NCBI GenBank assembly: GCA_001792895.1 | Contig: MARA01000012.1 | Span: 372,001 to 436,000, forward strand | Direction of reading: 5' to 3' | DNA: 64,000 bases | Source: Lentinus brumalis | Taxonomy: Eukaryota > Basidiomycota > Agaricomycetes > Polyporales > Polyporaceae | Shown: one piece after another, positions 1 to 11,351 of the stretch | Position numbering within the stretch: position 1 is the first letter of the stretch | How the letters are laid out: each line of letters opens with the position of its first letter | Translations under genes and position numbers: made by a program | The notes under the pieces: generated by a model | Database searches by the model: none | What the model saw: only the letters and a program-made list of their open reading frames with translations | Told to the model about the DNA's origin: nothing

Positions 1-2
1 CA

Positions 3-541
3 GACGGCGGTAACGACGACGATGTCGCCACCTCGTGCTCTGGTGGCCGCCGCGACGACCGCTGCTTCTCGACGCGCTTCATGTTCCGCAAGAACGGCAT
101 GGGCGAGCTCTACACGTACCTCCCGCCCGACTACTCCGCGAACAAGGCGCTCTGCAACGTCGCGCCCCAGTCAGACTGCAACGACGTCTACGGCGCGTCC
201 GTCGGCCGCGGCTCGTTCTACTTCAAGGCCGGCACGCGCACCACGATCGGCCAGCGCGTGAGACTTAACGACGTCGGTAAGGAGAACGGCGAGCTCGAGC
301 TGTTCGTCGAGGGCAAGAGCATCTTCACGGTCAAGGGTCTTGTCTACCGCAACAGCGACTCTGGCAAGATTCGCGGTGTCCAGATGCAGACGTTCTTCGG
401 AGGTGCGTCTTCTTCGTGCCCTTCCATTCGTTTGACCCGGTTGACGCTCTTTTTTCTAGGTTCGTCCCCGAGTGGGCTTCCCCCAAGGACCAGAACACCT
501 GGTTCTCCGACTTCTCGGTCGCCGTCACGGAGTCCTTCTGA
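3..541 (+). CDS. Polysaccharide lyase 14-like protein, 3' part
   Basis: The gene is cut by the window start. The frame is open from base 3 and reads into FRKNGMGELYTYLP, then a Cys-containing stretch, GSFYFKAG, and QMQTFFGG near base 400. These motifs, with the ending PEWASPKDQNTWFSDF, fit the fungal PL14/alginate-lyase-like beta-jelly-roll fold, secreted enzymes that cleave uronic-acid polymers by beta-elimination. A donor (gtgcgt) at 403 and an acceptor (ctag) ending near 458 bound the last intron. The expected C-terminal frame and stop at 539-541 do not join in phase across this simplest splice, so either the junction differs or one base is wrong. Family assignment is moderately sure; substrate is unknown. 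Confidence 0.6.
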
Positions 542-1216
542 GCTGCGAGCTCCTCCGTCCCGCCTCCGACACGAACGTCTCCTCTGATCGCTCTCGCACC
601 GCACGACCTATCACGCACGCACCGCATCCACATCGCACATCGCTAGCCCCGCTTCCCCTTCACGCACGCACATCCATCTGCATCTCTCCCACTGCACATC
701 TAGTCTCCGTTCTCAGTTGTTCCCAGTTCTCGGTTTTTCCTACCCTTATTCTCCTTGCTCTCTTTCCCGCTCTTCCCGCCACGCTCGACGCATCCACTTA
801 CGTTCTCCTGTTATCGCGCCCGTGCTCGACGCACCCATTCCTCGTCCAACGCTCCCCACGTTACTCACGAATATTCCTAACGAACATCCGCGGTGGTGGG
901 GCCCCCCGTTGGGCATCGGCGCGCGCTAGCGTTGCGTCGGCAGGGAGGATTTTTGGGAGTGGGCGTATGCATTGCATATCGCATATGTGTGTACTTTGAT
1001 AGGCAGATAGATATCTGTATCGCCAGGGGCTTTTTGTCCATTGCTCGTTTGAGGTGTGATCTTTTCGTATGGGTCGCGCTGTACCAGGTGAGAGGAGCAG
1101 CAGTGTCCAGTGTCTAGAGGCCAGCGGTTGTGCTTTTGGGGAGCGGCGCGTTGGGAAAAAAATCTGTCAGAGGAACGCGAGGAAGGTAGAGGAAAAAGCG
1201 GCCCTGATATATCATG
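542..1216. other. Intergenic, 3' flank of the lyase gene
   Basis: Pyrimidine-rich sequence follows the stop, as expected for a 3'-UTR. I see no supported gene here; the short frames have no recognisable motif. Confidence 0.5.
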
Positions 1217-1287
1217 TGCATCCGCCGGGAGTCGAACCCGGAGCTAGGCCATGGGAAGACCCAATGTTACCGCTACACCACGAATGC
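1217..1287 (-). tRNA. tRNA-Gly (anticodon CCC)
   Basis: On the minus strand the acceptor strands GCATTCG and CGGATGC pair over 7 bp (one G-T), followed by discriminator A. The T arm is CCGGG-TTCGACT-CCCGG. The anticodon stem GGGTC/GGCCT holds the loop TTCCCAT, giving anticodon CCC and therefore glycine. The A-box region GTGTAGCGGTAAC is present. There is no intron, and the 71-nt length is normal. Confidence 0.93.
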
Positions 1288-1651
1288 TGTGAAAGTGGTC
1301 AATGGTTTCCCTCCATGACATCTTGCGACACATCGTCTTATCATGAATTCGAGGCAGCATGTTGTTACCTGTCGCCGCGTCATGCCACATGCCGGCTAGG
1401 CAGCGGGATCACCTCAACGCTCGAACTGTCCAACGAGGAGGATAGAAGTTAACCACTGGCCTGAGGTCCGCCTGACGGTTAGGGTTGAGATGCATCGGGA
1501 ACCCTCGTATGGGGTTAGGGCCCGTGCACCAGCGCCTGAGATTCCAACTCGCAACCACCATCCTCAGTCTCTCTCCTCATCGTCGTCCTCGCTTTCCGTT
1601 TGATCTCTCAAGCCGCGTCTCTGCTGCTTCTGCGCGAGCTCTACAACATTT
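1288..1651. other. Intergenic between tRNA-Gly and RAP1
   Basis: This stretch holds the upstream flanks of the tRNA (minus strand) and of the RAP1-like gene (plus strand). Two short tttagggt-like words occur near 1480 and 1510, too few to call a telomeric repeat. No gene is visible. Confidence 0.4.
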
Positions 1652-3921
1652 ATGGCAAGATCGCGTCAGAACAGCCCTCAAGACCACCTTGTCTTCGCCC
1701 CAGACGGCAAGCCGGTACTGTTCTACTTATGGGGCAGCAACGACGAGCAGCCCGGGTGGCGTCTATTGCCAGGACAGAGAGAAGAGCTGCGAAACAAAAT
1801 TACTGTGAGCGGGAGCTTCTGCTGTGTCGCGTGGGACGCTCTGAGCCGGTTCACCGTAGGAACACGGCGGGCTCATATGCGAACACCCGGAGAATGCGGA
1901 CACTGTCATCGTAAAGGAGGAAGGAGTGCAGACCTTGACTGAACGATATGCGCGCTTGCGGACCGCGTACGTGGAACCGCCGCAGTTTGTCGGGGCGTGT
2001 ATCAGGAACAGGCGGAATGCGCACAAGCCTGTGCCGCAACGCCCGATGTCCGGTCGTCCCGGCGGCAGGTAAGTTCTCCTTCCTACCCTGCAAGACGTGT
2101 GTCTGTACTAAGAGTAGGCAGGACACCATTCACTGCGGAGGACGACAGACACCTATGCGAGTACCTCGCGACCACCATACCATTTGCCGAGAATGGAGGG
2201 CGGCAGAGCGAGAAACTCTATCGGGGCCTGGAAGAGGATGGTCAAATGGTACGTGCATCCAGTGTGGGGCATGCTCGCTGTAGTCAGCTAACCTTGGAGG
2301 ACAGACGCGTACTTACCGTTGGGCGAGACGCCATACGTGGCAGTCATGGAAAGAGCGGTACAAGAAGAGGAAGCACATCTTCGATCCCATTATCGCGGAG
2401 CTCGTCAACAAGAACCCGCCTTCGCAAGATAGGAAAGGACAGTTTCCATACAGCCGACTCGTAAACAAGAGGACTGCGTTTATGAGATTTCAAGAGCAGC
2501 AGCGACTGGAGGAAGAGGAAGAGGAGGAAGAGGAGGGATATGGTGAGTTCCAGCCTCGGGATGACGAGGACGGATATGTTATCCCCGACGACGAGCCGCC
2601 TCCGCATGAGCAAGAGGCTCCTCGCAGGAACGCAAGGAGAGACACCGATCCTGGTCCGCGTGGGAGGATCGCCTCGTCCATAGAGCCCCACGGACGCGCT
2701 CGGACACATACCGGCCCCCCGCAGCGCAACCACACTTCACCTGGCGAATTCGAGGCCCATCCCGAGGAGTACTACGAGTGAGTGACAAGTGTGGTCCAGT
2801 GCATGACCGAACTCGAACGCCCACTCTACAGCTTTGACTATCAGCCCGAGGAAGACGTTGCGGGGCCATCCGGTACACAGCGGAGTCCGTCTCAGTCGCC
2901 TGTCGCTCCTTCGCCGCCCCCTCAGCGGTTACGGAAGACCGTGCAGCCTCGGCCTGTTCCGCGAGCGTCTGCGCCCGGCTTGATACAGAGGACACAAATG
3001 CCGATGAGTTCACAAGCGACGCTGGTTGGCACGCAGTCACGGAGAATGCCAGCGTCGCAGCGGCAGCAGGCGGAGGCGGGTCCGGGACCGCAGACCCTCG
3101 CGCGGCGCCCAAATGGTCTTCGTGCGGCGAGTCGTGCGAACGCCATTCCTGCGGACGACGACGAAGGGAGCGAGGAAGAGGAGGATGAGGAAGCCGAGGA
3201 GGACCAGGAAGCCGAGGAGGACCAGGAAGTCGAACAGGAAGTCGAACAGGACGAAGGAGAAATACAAGAGGAGGAGGAGCAGTCGCACACCATCGGTCAG
3301 ACGAACGAGGAAGAGCAGGACGTAGAGGGGCTGCTCGACCTTGATGGGAGCTACGAGAACAGCGCTTCCCGAGTCTCTCCCGACGCGGACGAGCAACTTC
3401 AAGCATCGCCGTCCATGGAGGCGCAGCTCGACAGCGACGACGAGCGCACGCGTCAGAAGCTCCTGGACTCTCAGCCTCGTCCGCGGACCGCTGCGCAAGT
3501 TGGAGCCGGTCCAAGTCGAAGCCGACCTCTGAAACGTCCGGTGATTGAAGATGATGAGGACGACGATGACGATGACGACGTAGAGTTCGCGCAGAGCCTC
3601 AGCTTCGACAACCCCGCACCCCGCCGGTCCTCCGTGTTCCAGTCGCCACGTCGTTCTCTCGCTCCTTCTACCCCTGCTCCAGGCCGTGTCTCCGTCAGCC
3701 GCCAGGGTAGTGGGTACGCGTCGTCGGAGAGCGCGGTGCCGCTGCCGCATACGAGGGCGAGCGAGGAGAAGAAGAAGCGGCGGGTCGAGGAGTCCTACTC
3801 GCCGCCACCGGGGACGCGGGCTGCTGCGCTGAGTGTGAAGAAGCTCAGGCCTCCGAGCCCACCGAGCCCGCCGAGGAGGAAGCTGCGCGACCGTCCGGTT
3901 GTCCAGGTGCAGCGGCGGTGA
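1652..3921 (+). CDS. RAP1: RAP1-type telomere-binding protein (BRCT + Myb)
   Basis: Five exons (1652-1804, 1860-2068, 2122-2248, 2305-2777, 2832-3921) join in frame to about 683 residues. Residues 10-75 form a Rap1-like BRCT domain with the GKPVLFYL strand and, across intron 1, the EHGG motif. Residues 120-190 carry the Rap1/TERF2IP Myb fold: FTAEDDRHLCEYL in exon 3 and HTWQSWKERYKKR in exon 4. The rest is low-complexity, with E/D runs, Ser/Pro stretches and a basic end. Rap1 proteins act at telomeres as shelterin parts and in silencing. I see no convincing C-terminal RCT domain. The start is the first ATG before the BRCT. The BRCT-Myb order and motifs make this assignment strong, although binding to telomeric DNA is inferred. 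Confidence 0.85.
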
Positions 3922-4293
3922 TTTCGAGTGCAGGCATGGCGCAGGCCTGTCTGACGTACTTCGTGTAGCGATACCCTCAAGGTTTTGTGAGTTTGGTGGA
4001 ATTGCGGTAGTGCGAATGCGTTGAAGCTCGTACTTGAGTACGTACATGTACATACTATCTTGTAGTGTTCGCTTATTGATCCACAGGGATGTCTCCGTCG
4101 TGTACTGTCGGATTTGCGTCAAGTTCGTTGCATACTACATAGTCTCCTCTACATATTGTGGTCCAAAGTTAAACGAGAGCTTAGTACAAGTAGCGTTGCG
4201 CTGATAGCGGCAGGAGTACCGCACCGGTCATGCGTCTGTACTGAGGACATCGTCCATCTCTCCTTCTTTCAGTCGGCCACCCGCACAAACGAG
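3922..4293. other. Intergenic between RAP1 and the methyltransferase
   Basis: AT-richer than its neighbours. It holds the RAP1 3' end and the methyltransferase promoter; no gene or clear element is seen. Confidence 0.4.
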
Positions 4294-5197
4294 ATGGCCG
4301 AGCTCGAGCATGCACATCACGACCACAGCCATGATTCGCCTGCGCACGCGCACGGACACGGACACGACTTCGCTGCCGCCAACCGCGCATTCTTCGACCA
4401 GCATGCGCACGAGCACAGTCACGGGCACGACGACGCGCACAGCCGCGAGCGATCTGTCAGGCAAGTCAACGCGCTGAGGAAAGCCTGGCCTGAGCTGTTC
4501 GACGAGGATAGCACGGTGGCGATGGACTATGCTTGCGGCACTGGTGCGTCCGCTCTCTACACCGGCTCGTCCTACTGATGCGGGACGATCTGCGGGGAAG
4601 GCTAGGTCTGGTCTCGCAGCAGCTCTGCCAGTACGTGAAGAGCGTCGTTGGGGTAGATATTAGCCAGGTGTCCGTGGATCTGTACAACACGCAAGCGTCG
4701 AACCAGGGCCTGGCACCCGAGGAGATGCGCGCCGTCTGCGCGGAGCTTAAGGGGGAGCCTGGCGAGCTCGACGGGCTCAAGTTCGACATCATTGTGGTGA
4801 GTCCCTTTCTATGACCCTTGATCACGAACCTCAGTGCAGGCGGCACGAAGAAGCCACGGGCTTTAATTTGACGGTTACCTTCTCGCAGTGCTGCGCGTCG
4901 TACCACCACTTCCCCTCCATCGCCGACACCACGCGCGTTCTCGCATCCTTCCTGAAGCCCGGAGGATCGCTTCTGGTTGCAGACATCAAGTCCTCCGAGG
5001 ACGGCCGCGAACTGTTCCCGGCGACTCATCACCACCTCGTCCCGCACAAGCACGGGCTGAGCGAGGACGCGGTGCGCGCCGCGTTCGAGGGCGCGGGGCT
5101 TGTGAGATTCGATATGCGGGATGTCTTTAAGGCGAAGATGCGTCCGACGGGGGATGAGGTACAGTGGTTCGTTGTGCGGGGAGTGAAGGCGACGTAG
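4294..5197 (+). CDS. SAM-dependent methyltransferase with His-rich N-terminus (paralogue 1)
   Basis: Three exons (4294-4543, 4606-4796, 4889-5197) give 249 residues. The first 55 residues are dominated by His with Asp, Gly and Ala (HAHHDHSHD, HGHGHD), which suggests metal binding. A class-I methyltransferase core follows: SAM motif I DYACGTG split by intron 1, VVGVDIS at the end of strand 2, FDIIV before intron 2, then CCASYHHF and LKPGGSLLVADI. The substrate cannot be read from the sequence. A close paralogue lies on the opposite strand at 11352-12223, with identical exon 2 (191 nt) and exon 3 (309 nt) lengths and the same intron phases. Small-molecule methylation is the family norm; anything narrower would be a guess. 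Confidence 0.82.
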
Positions 5198-5801
5198 ATT
5201 GTCCAAAGAAGGTGCGCTGCTAGGTTGTGATGTACGTTGATGTATATGAGCCGGATTCTCGCGCGAACTCGCGGAATGAGCCTACATCCGCAAACGCGAC
5301 CACACGCCCTGCATGATTCTCGGCCATCGTAACACCTCACTTACCAGTTGTGAGCCGGCCGATCAGCGTGTCGTTCAGCGCGAGGATACATGCTGCGGGA
5401 CGTAGGAGTGTCCTTTCGCCTACATCATAGGTGGCAGCACTAGTGCTTGGCGGGTAGGCCGGTCCTACACGCTCGTCTTTGGCTTTCTCAAAACGGACGC
5501 CGAAGGACGGCCGAGCCACTGCGCTTGGCCGCGTACGCCAGTACTTAGCCTTCCCCTCTGTCACAATGTCCACAGCGCACCGGCCACCCTGGGACACTGG
5601 GTTGAACAGCGGTACTGGTAGCTAGGCATGCGCGTACTTATATGTAGGCTTCGCGTCGTGGCGGTGCGAACAATGGGCAAGCGGTGGGTCAACGAAAAAA
5701 AGAGCGAGACAGGGTACATAGCATACATGCAGTCGACAGCGAACACAAATCAGACGAGAGGTATAACAAGCGATAGCGAGAGAAGTGGATATGGGCCCAT
5801 C
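5198..5801. other. Intergenic, convergent 3' ends
   Basis: This lies between the 3' ends of the methyltransferase (plus) and the unknown gene on the minus strand. Short frames here have no motif; I see nothing else. Confidence 0.4.
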
Positions 5802-6597
5802 TCAAAGCTGTGAATATAGACAGGACGAAACCAGTCAGCGGGGTCGCAACACAAGGAACAGAAACGCGACCGTACGTGTTCCCTTCCGTCCAAGAACCAC
5901 GCCGCTTCGCCCGGTTTGTAGCCCATCTCAGTGAGGGTGTCGAACACCACATACCGCTGCTCCTTGGTCCAGCTGGGCATCTCACGGTTGTTGTAGAAGC
6001 TCACGATCTTCTCGATCTGGTCCATGTCCTCTCCCCACACGTCCTGGATGCACATGAGGATCCCATGTTTGGCGTAGTAGTGGCGCCTCAGCCGGTCCCA
6101 GGTGGGAACGATGTCGTATGCGCCGAGTTTCGACTGCTGGGAGAGGACCGCCCAGCCGTACTTCTTGGCATAATTCACCAGCACGGTACCATTCCACTCA
6201 ATGCCGTACCACGCCAAAGGAATGTCGTCAATGTGGTCGTATTCGAGGTAGACCGGGTTGAGCTGGCGTGGCAAGACAGACGCGGGCAGCAGGTTCCGAG
6301 CGAGGTAGCCCTTGGTTCTCGCCGTCAGCACGAGGAAATACACTCGGAGGGCCCTAGGCGTACCCCAATCACAAACTTTGGTAGCGGTATCTTCTCAATG
6401 ACTTTTCGTTTGGGTTGGGAAGTGGAGCTGGAGGCCGGCTCGCGTGTCACTGCGTCAGCCTGAAGCTCCGAGTCAGGCTGTTCGTGGCTGTCTCCTGATG
6501 ATGCTGGCGACTCAGACAGCATGCAGCTACGTTCAGCAGAAGCAGTAGAGGAGGAAGCCTCAGGTGAGACTGGAGGTTGAGGAGACTTTGAGGACAT
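5802..6597 (-). CDS. Conserved protein of unknown function, tandem paralogue A
   Basis: Three exons on the minus strand (6597-6364, 6310-5876, 5807-5802) encode about 224 residues. The first 60 residues are Ser/Pro/Glu-rich and look disordered, ending in a basic patch before KFVIG. The core (about 145 residues, exon 2) is tryptophan-rich and conserved with paralogue B: NPVYLE, DIPLAWYGI, LGAYDIVPTWDRL, HYYAKHGI, DTLTEMGY, PGEA. The last exon holds only a Leu codon and the stop, as in B. Intron 1 ends in an unusual aag acceptor preceded by CTGAC. An ATG 15 nt upstream (6612) is an alternative start. I do not recognise the family; it is not a transposase fragment by any motif I can see. Confidence 0.72.
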
Positions 6598-6612
6598 GGA
6601 AGAAACGAACAA

Positions 6613-6976
6613 CGCGAAGACGAGTGGCTGCGTCGCGTCGCGTCACGGTTCACCGTCGCGAGTAGCGCCTATTATCAGTCACATGGTCGTGTTCCATACA
6701 CAAGACATGGCTCCAGGCTGAGGGACTTTGTTCGGGGAATACATGAGTGTATACGTACGAGATGTTACACGAACATGATACTTAGTAGTCGACTCGAAAG
6801 GACATACAGGTGGTTGTTCAAGTTGGGGTTTCAGGCTGCGCCATTTATTGATCAGTGGTTACAAGTCCACCAGCGCCGTCCAGATCCTTTGCCCGTCGGA
6901 TACGGAGCTAAAACTCCTCGTCCGTTCTGCTGGTCATTATCAGAATGACGGAAGAAAACTCGCAGTGGTTGTCGGC
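6613..6976. other. Intergenic between tandem paralogues A and B
   Basis: Promoter side of gene A and 3' side of gene B, both on the minus strand. No further gene is visible. Confidence 0.4.
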
Positions 6977-7735
6977 TCACAGCTATGGAGAAGAACGAGA
7001 ATGGTGTTCAGCGGGTTGTGTCACAAGCAGGATGAATAATAACCGTACATCTTCACCAGCATCCAGGTACCACTGCGCCTCCCCTGGCATGTACCCCATC
7101 TCCGTCAGCGTGTCAAAGACCACGAAGCGCTGCTTCTTGGTCCAGGCTGGCATCTCCCGGTTGTGGTAGAAGGTGACGATCTTCGTGACTCTATCGTGTT
7201 GTTCCGCCCACACGTCACGCACGCGGAGGGCAATCCCGTGCTTGGCGTAGTAGTGGCGTTTGAGCCGGTCCCAGGTAGGGACGATGTCGTATGCACCGAG
7301 CTGCGACAGCTTAGAGCGGACGGCCCAGCCTTGCTTGACCGCGTAGTCCAACAGCACTTTACTATTCCACAGTATGCCGTACCACGTCAGTGGAATGTCT
7401 CTCGTATCTTCGCACTCGACGTAAACCGGGTTGAGAGCACGCGGCAGGATGGAGGCAGGTAGTATATTACGAGCCGCGTAGCCCTTCAGTATCGTCGTCA
7501 GCATACATGAAAGACACGCTGATCATGCTTGACCCACCCCGGGAATGAACTTCATCAGAGGCATCTTCTGGATTTTGCGTCTGTTGAAATCAAGGGTTGG
7601 CGGCGGTAGCGGATCTGCAGCGTCGTCTGGGGTTGGTGCGTCGGCCGGCAGCGACGGGGATGTAGATATCTCGTCAGAGGTTGAACTGGAGCTGTCGCTT
7701 GACTCTGAGGGAGGTGATACGAGCTCTGGCGCCAT
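6977..7735 (-). CDS. Conserved protein of unknown function, tandem paralogue B
   Basis: Three exons (7735-7538, 7483-7049, 6982-6977) encode about 212 residues. Exon 2 is 435 nt, exactly as in paralogue A, and shares GYAARN, LPRALNPVY, LTWYGILWN, GAYDIVPTWDRLKRHYY and FDTLTEMGYMPGEA. The N-terminus is a Ser/Asp-rich acidic segment that barely resembles A, so the core is under much stronger constraint than the tail. The terminal exon is again CTG plus stop. The same strand, 0.4 kb spacing and matching introns point to tandem duplication. Function unknown; the conserved Trp/Tyr/His pattern suggests a folded domain. Confidence 0.72.
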
Positions 7736-8380
7736 CGCCGATGCGAAAGAAGGGCAGTGGAAAGAAATGTTGAGAGCGCAAAGATGATATGTGCGTGAGG
7801 TGGTGGTGGGAAGAGCTGGGGCGATCCAGGTGGCGCAGGTGTTGGACGCGTCGTAGCGCCCATGCACAATCAGATGCGCGCCACGACGCGTTGACGGCTC
7901 GCGCGCGAAGCGTTCCGGTACTTATTGGGTTTCTACTGTGCCAGCTCAGAGTCAAGGTTGGAAAGGAGCGATGTGCAATTAGTCACGAACGTGGACATCT
8001 TGGCCATCTTGGCCGCGTTGGCTAACCACCACACCCACAAACGTGACAAACACGAGGCGAGGCGCCTGCCGAGTGTGCCGTGTGATGCCATCAGTCACTA
8101 GTCACTCCTCACCCACGGCGGCGGTGCCACTGCCTGGCGCCCAAGTTCGCATTGTACGTCCATCTGGTCGTTCAAAGGGACAAAGGACTTTGTAAGCCAA
8201 GCAATTGTCCCTAAGATTCTATCCTTTGACCTGTTACATGCGCTTACAAGGCCCACGCAGAGACCAAACTCCGCTATTGGCTATAACTAGTTTCTTCCCC
8301 ACCACAACCACGAGGGCCTGAAGTCATATAAAACGCCCCCGGTTTCTTCAGGTAAATCCACGTCTCTCTTCCTCGCCACC
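7736..8380. other. Divergent promoter region, paralogue B / FunK1-A
   Basis: This separates two divergently transcribed genes. The right-hand 150 bp, from about 8235, is conserved upstream of FunK1 copy B (27277-27430 on the minus strand), including gcccacgcagaga and the TATA element. No gene seen. Confidence 0.5.
8323..8336 (+). promoter_or_regulatory. TATA box of FunK1-A
   Basis: The word gtcatataaaacg lies about 50 bp before the FunK1-A start codon. The same 13 bases occur at the same spacing before the former start of FunK1 copy B, which supports a functional core promoter. Confidence 0.6.
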
Positions 8381-11149
8381 ATGTCTAACAAGGTGGTTGC
8401 AAGAACCTTACCAGGACCACCGGAACCCCACACCTCTCCTTTCCGCGGCAGATTCACCGTCTTCAGGACCGACAACCCTCTCTTCAAAGACAAACAAAAG
8501 GAGCACGCCGACAGCAACGCCAACATGGGTTTCCACATCGAGATCGACGACTTCATCGCCGCCTTCACCCCGGTATCATCTTCCTCCGAGAACCACTCTC
8601 AAATCGTGTCGGCCAAGAAGCCGCGCGAGATGCCCCAAACCATCGCCAATATGATCATCAACGCTGGAAAGGCAGGAGGCGAGAAGAAGATTGCAGAGGC
8701 ATGGGTGAGCGGTCTGTAATCATCTTGTGCTCCACACGCTCACTGTCGCTGGTATCGCAGCAAAAATGGCTCAACCCAACCAGGAAGGGCGCCATCGGAC
8801 CCTGTCCTGGCTATCGCCTAGCTTTGTCGCAGGATCGATGGGACCCAGGCGATGCCGAGAAGCTGAAGGTCGACGGCGCTATCCATCGCCAGGACGAGCT
8901 GCCGGATGATGGGCGTCCTCACTGGGAAAGCCAGCGGGTCCTCATCGAGTTTAAGAGAGGTACAGGCTCTCTTGACCCCTACGACGACAGCAAGAAGGGC
9001 GATGCGGATGCCAACACACGTGTTGATGTCCGTGGCCAAATAACCTCTTACGCCGCTCACGCCTTCGCCCATCAACATCGCACAGCGATGTTTCTCTGCA
9101 TCGTGTACGGGCAGAAGATGCGCGCCACGCGTTGGGACCGTTCCGGAACAGTCTTCTCCGCGTCATTCAACTACATCAAGCAGCGCGACACCCTCCGCAG
9201 GCTTCTTTGGGGCTTCTCGCGCCTCAGCGACAAGAAGCAGGGCATCGACGAGACTGCAGTCCTCCTCGTTCCCGCCGAGGATGACTTCAAATTGATGGAC
9301 AAAGTCAAGTTTGACAAGGACAACAACGACATCTCCGAGGTCGAGGGAACCGTCGTCGAAGGCGACGGCCCACGGACCTTCCGCTTCGTTCGCGAGCTCT
9401 TCAGGAAGTCTATCGAGAACGGTTGTCCTCGCTATCGCCTCATGGTCCCCTCTGCAAGCGGGCCGCAGTATTTCCTCGTTGGAAACCCCGTCTTCGTCGC
9501 TCCCGGGATGTCTGGGCGCGGGACGCGCTGCTATGTCGCGTATGACACGATCGGCAAGCGCTTTGTCTACCTCAAGGACGCCTGGCGCCCTCCCAACGAG
9601 CACGTCGAAACTGAGGGCCAGGTCCTGCGTCAACTCCACAAAGCCAAAGTCAGGAACATCCCGACGATTGTCTGTGATGGCGAGCTTGACCAGGAGACCG
9701 AAACCCCTTTGTACGTACCCGGCTCTGATGAAGACGCAGATGACAACGAGATGGACTATGAGGAGGGGGAAGAGGAGGAGGAAGAAGAGGAAGAGGAAGA
9801 GGCAGACGAAGAGGAAGAAGAAGAGAAAGAGGAGACAGAGTGGGAGGAGGACTCGACCCCGAGTGCCCCAGATGCCGACGACCCCTCTGCCCCGCCATCA
9901 CCGGGCAACGTTCCACTCTTTCAGGAGGCACCGGATCCAGCAGGGGTCCAGCCTCCTCCCCTCAAGGTCCCACACCGAGCGCCTTTCAAAATCGTGGTCA
10001 ACATCTCGTGCGAACATTCCGCCACTACCGTATTGTCGTCGAAGAAGTTTGCATGGAGCTCCACAAATTCCGCTCGGGCAAGCAGCTCATGTCTATCATT
10101 CGTGATTGTGTCCGAGGTACGTCTATTCTTCAGAGTTCTATTGACATGGAGTTGGTGTTAACTTGCCTGCCCAGCTCACGCAGACGCGGTCAACGACGCC
10201 CGTGTGGTCCATCGTGATGTCAGTGGAGGGAACATCCTCATTTGCCCCACTGTCGTTCTCGACCCGACCGATGGCAAGCGCCGTGTTGTCTGGAAGGGTG
10301 TACTCACGGACTGGGAGCTCTCCAAACAACTCCCTGCCGAAGGCGAGACCGATTCGGCTCGTCAGCCCATTCGCACCGTATGTGTTCCCCTGTGGTCATT
10401 GTATTCGGCAATGCTGACGCGCATCTCAGGGCACCTGGCAGTTCACGTCGGCATGGATCCTCAGCAACCCCGAGGATGCAGTCCGTACGGCAGACGAGTT
10501 GGAAGCTTTCTTCCATGTGTCCCTCTACATGGGTCTGCGTTACCTGCTCCACAACTGCGTCAATCTGCAGATGACCATGTTCGACTATTTCGACGGCTAC
10601 AAGTATGATCCGGTGAAAAAGCGCTACCGTTGCGGCGCCGACAAGTATCTCATGATGGTCACTGCGCGACTTTTGGACGTGGACCAGAGACTCTATCACT
10701 TCCTGGACGACGATGGCAAGCCAGACAACCAACCAATCAACGAGATCTTTGCCGTCATGCTCGAGTGGTTCAAGAAGCGCTACGACGCCCTGACGCAAAT
10801 CCCGGCCAATACAGAGCCACTTCCACTTGACGACCACACCGCGCTGCTTCAGCTTCTGGACTCGAAGCTTGACGACCCCCCGCCGGGCGAGAAGGCGACG
10901 GTCTGGCCGGAGAAGGACAAGGTCGGGGACCAGCTGAAGCCTGAGAAGAAGCACGCGAGCGACGGTGACGACAAAAAGGATCTGGCGAAGCGTCGCAAGA
11001 CGAAGCAGAGTACGAAGGGCGGTGCGCGAGCCTCTGGGTCGGGCAAAGCGTCCGAATCCTCCGGCGCTGCTGCCCGTGCTGCTACGCGGACCCGAGGCAG
11101 TCGGTTGAAGCGAGGGGCAAGCTCGCGGTCCAAGCTTACACGGTCGTAG
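8381..11149 (+). CDS. Fungal-type protein kinase FunK1, copy A (frame uncertain)
   Basis: FunK1 enzymes are a basidiomycete-expanded Ser/Thr-like kinase family. Exons: 8381-8704, 8761-10116, 10175-10377, 10430-11149. The N-terminal FunK1 region has LSQDRWDPGD, GRPHW and an EFK strand; SGRGTR and FVYLKDAWR lie mid-protein. The catalytic loop is VHRDVSGGN, the DFG position reads TDWELSK, and GTWQF opens exon 4. The tail is basic. Exon 2 does not keep one frame: the reading before a Glu/Asp-rich linker (9730-9850) is one base out of register with FRHYRIVVEEV after it. Either one base is lost, or 9711-9940 is an intron (gtacgt donor, ccag acceptor), which restores a 790-residue protein without the acidic linker. 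The target is unknown. Confidence 0.8.
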
Positions 11150-11351
11150 TTGCACGAGTTGCCATGTAGGAGTGCTGCCTCTGCTGTAAACAAGTCTTCG
11201 TTGTATCCTTCCTCAGGCTCACAATATCACACAATGTCTGAAGTCCGATCATGAGTTCTCACTCTTCGGTTCGACCACTTCACAGTGTCGCTTGCCTCAG
11301 GTAAGTACGTACTCTGCCGGGCCAACCCTGGTACACAGCTGTGCCGTTCGC

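Noticed and set aside
1480..1530. Short tttagggt-like words beside RAP1, suggestive of telomeric repeats
   Set aside because: Only two isolated, imperfect words; not a tandem array.
3037..4122. A 361-codon minus-strand frame opposite RAP1
   Set aside because: Complement of the acidic low-complexity exon; composition (Leu/Val/Arg runs) follows from the sense Glu/Asp codons.
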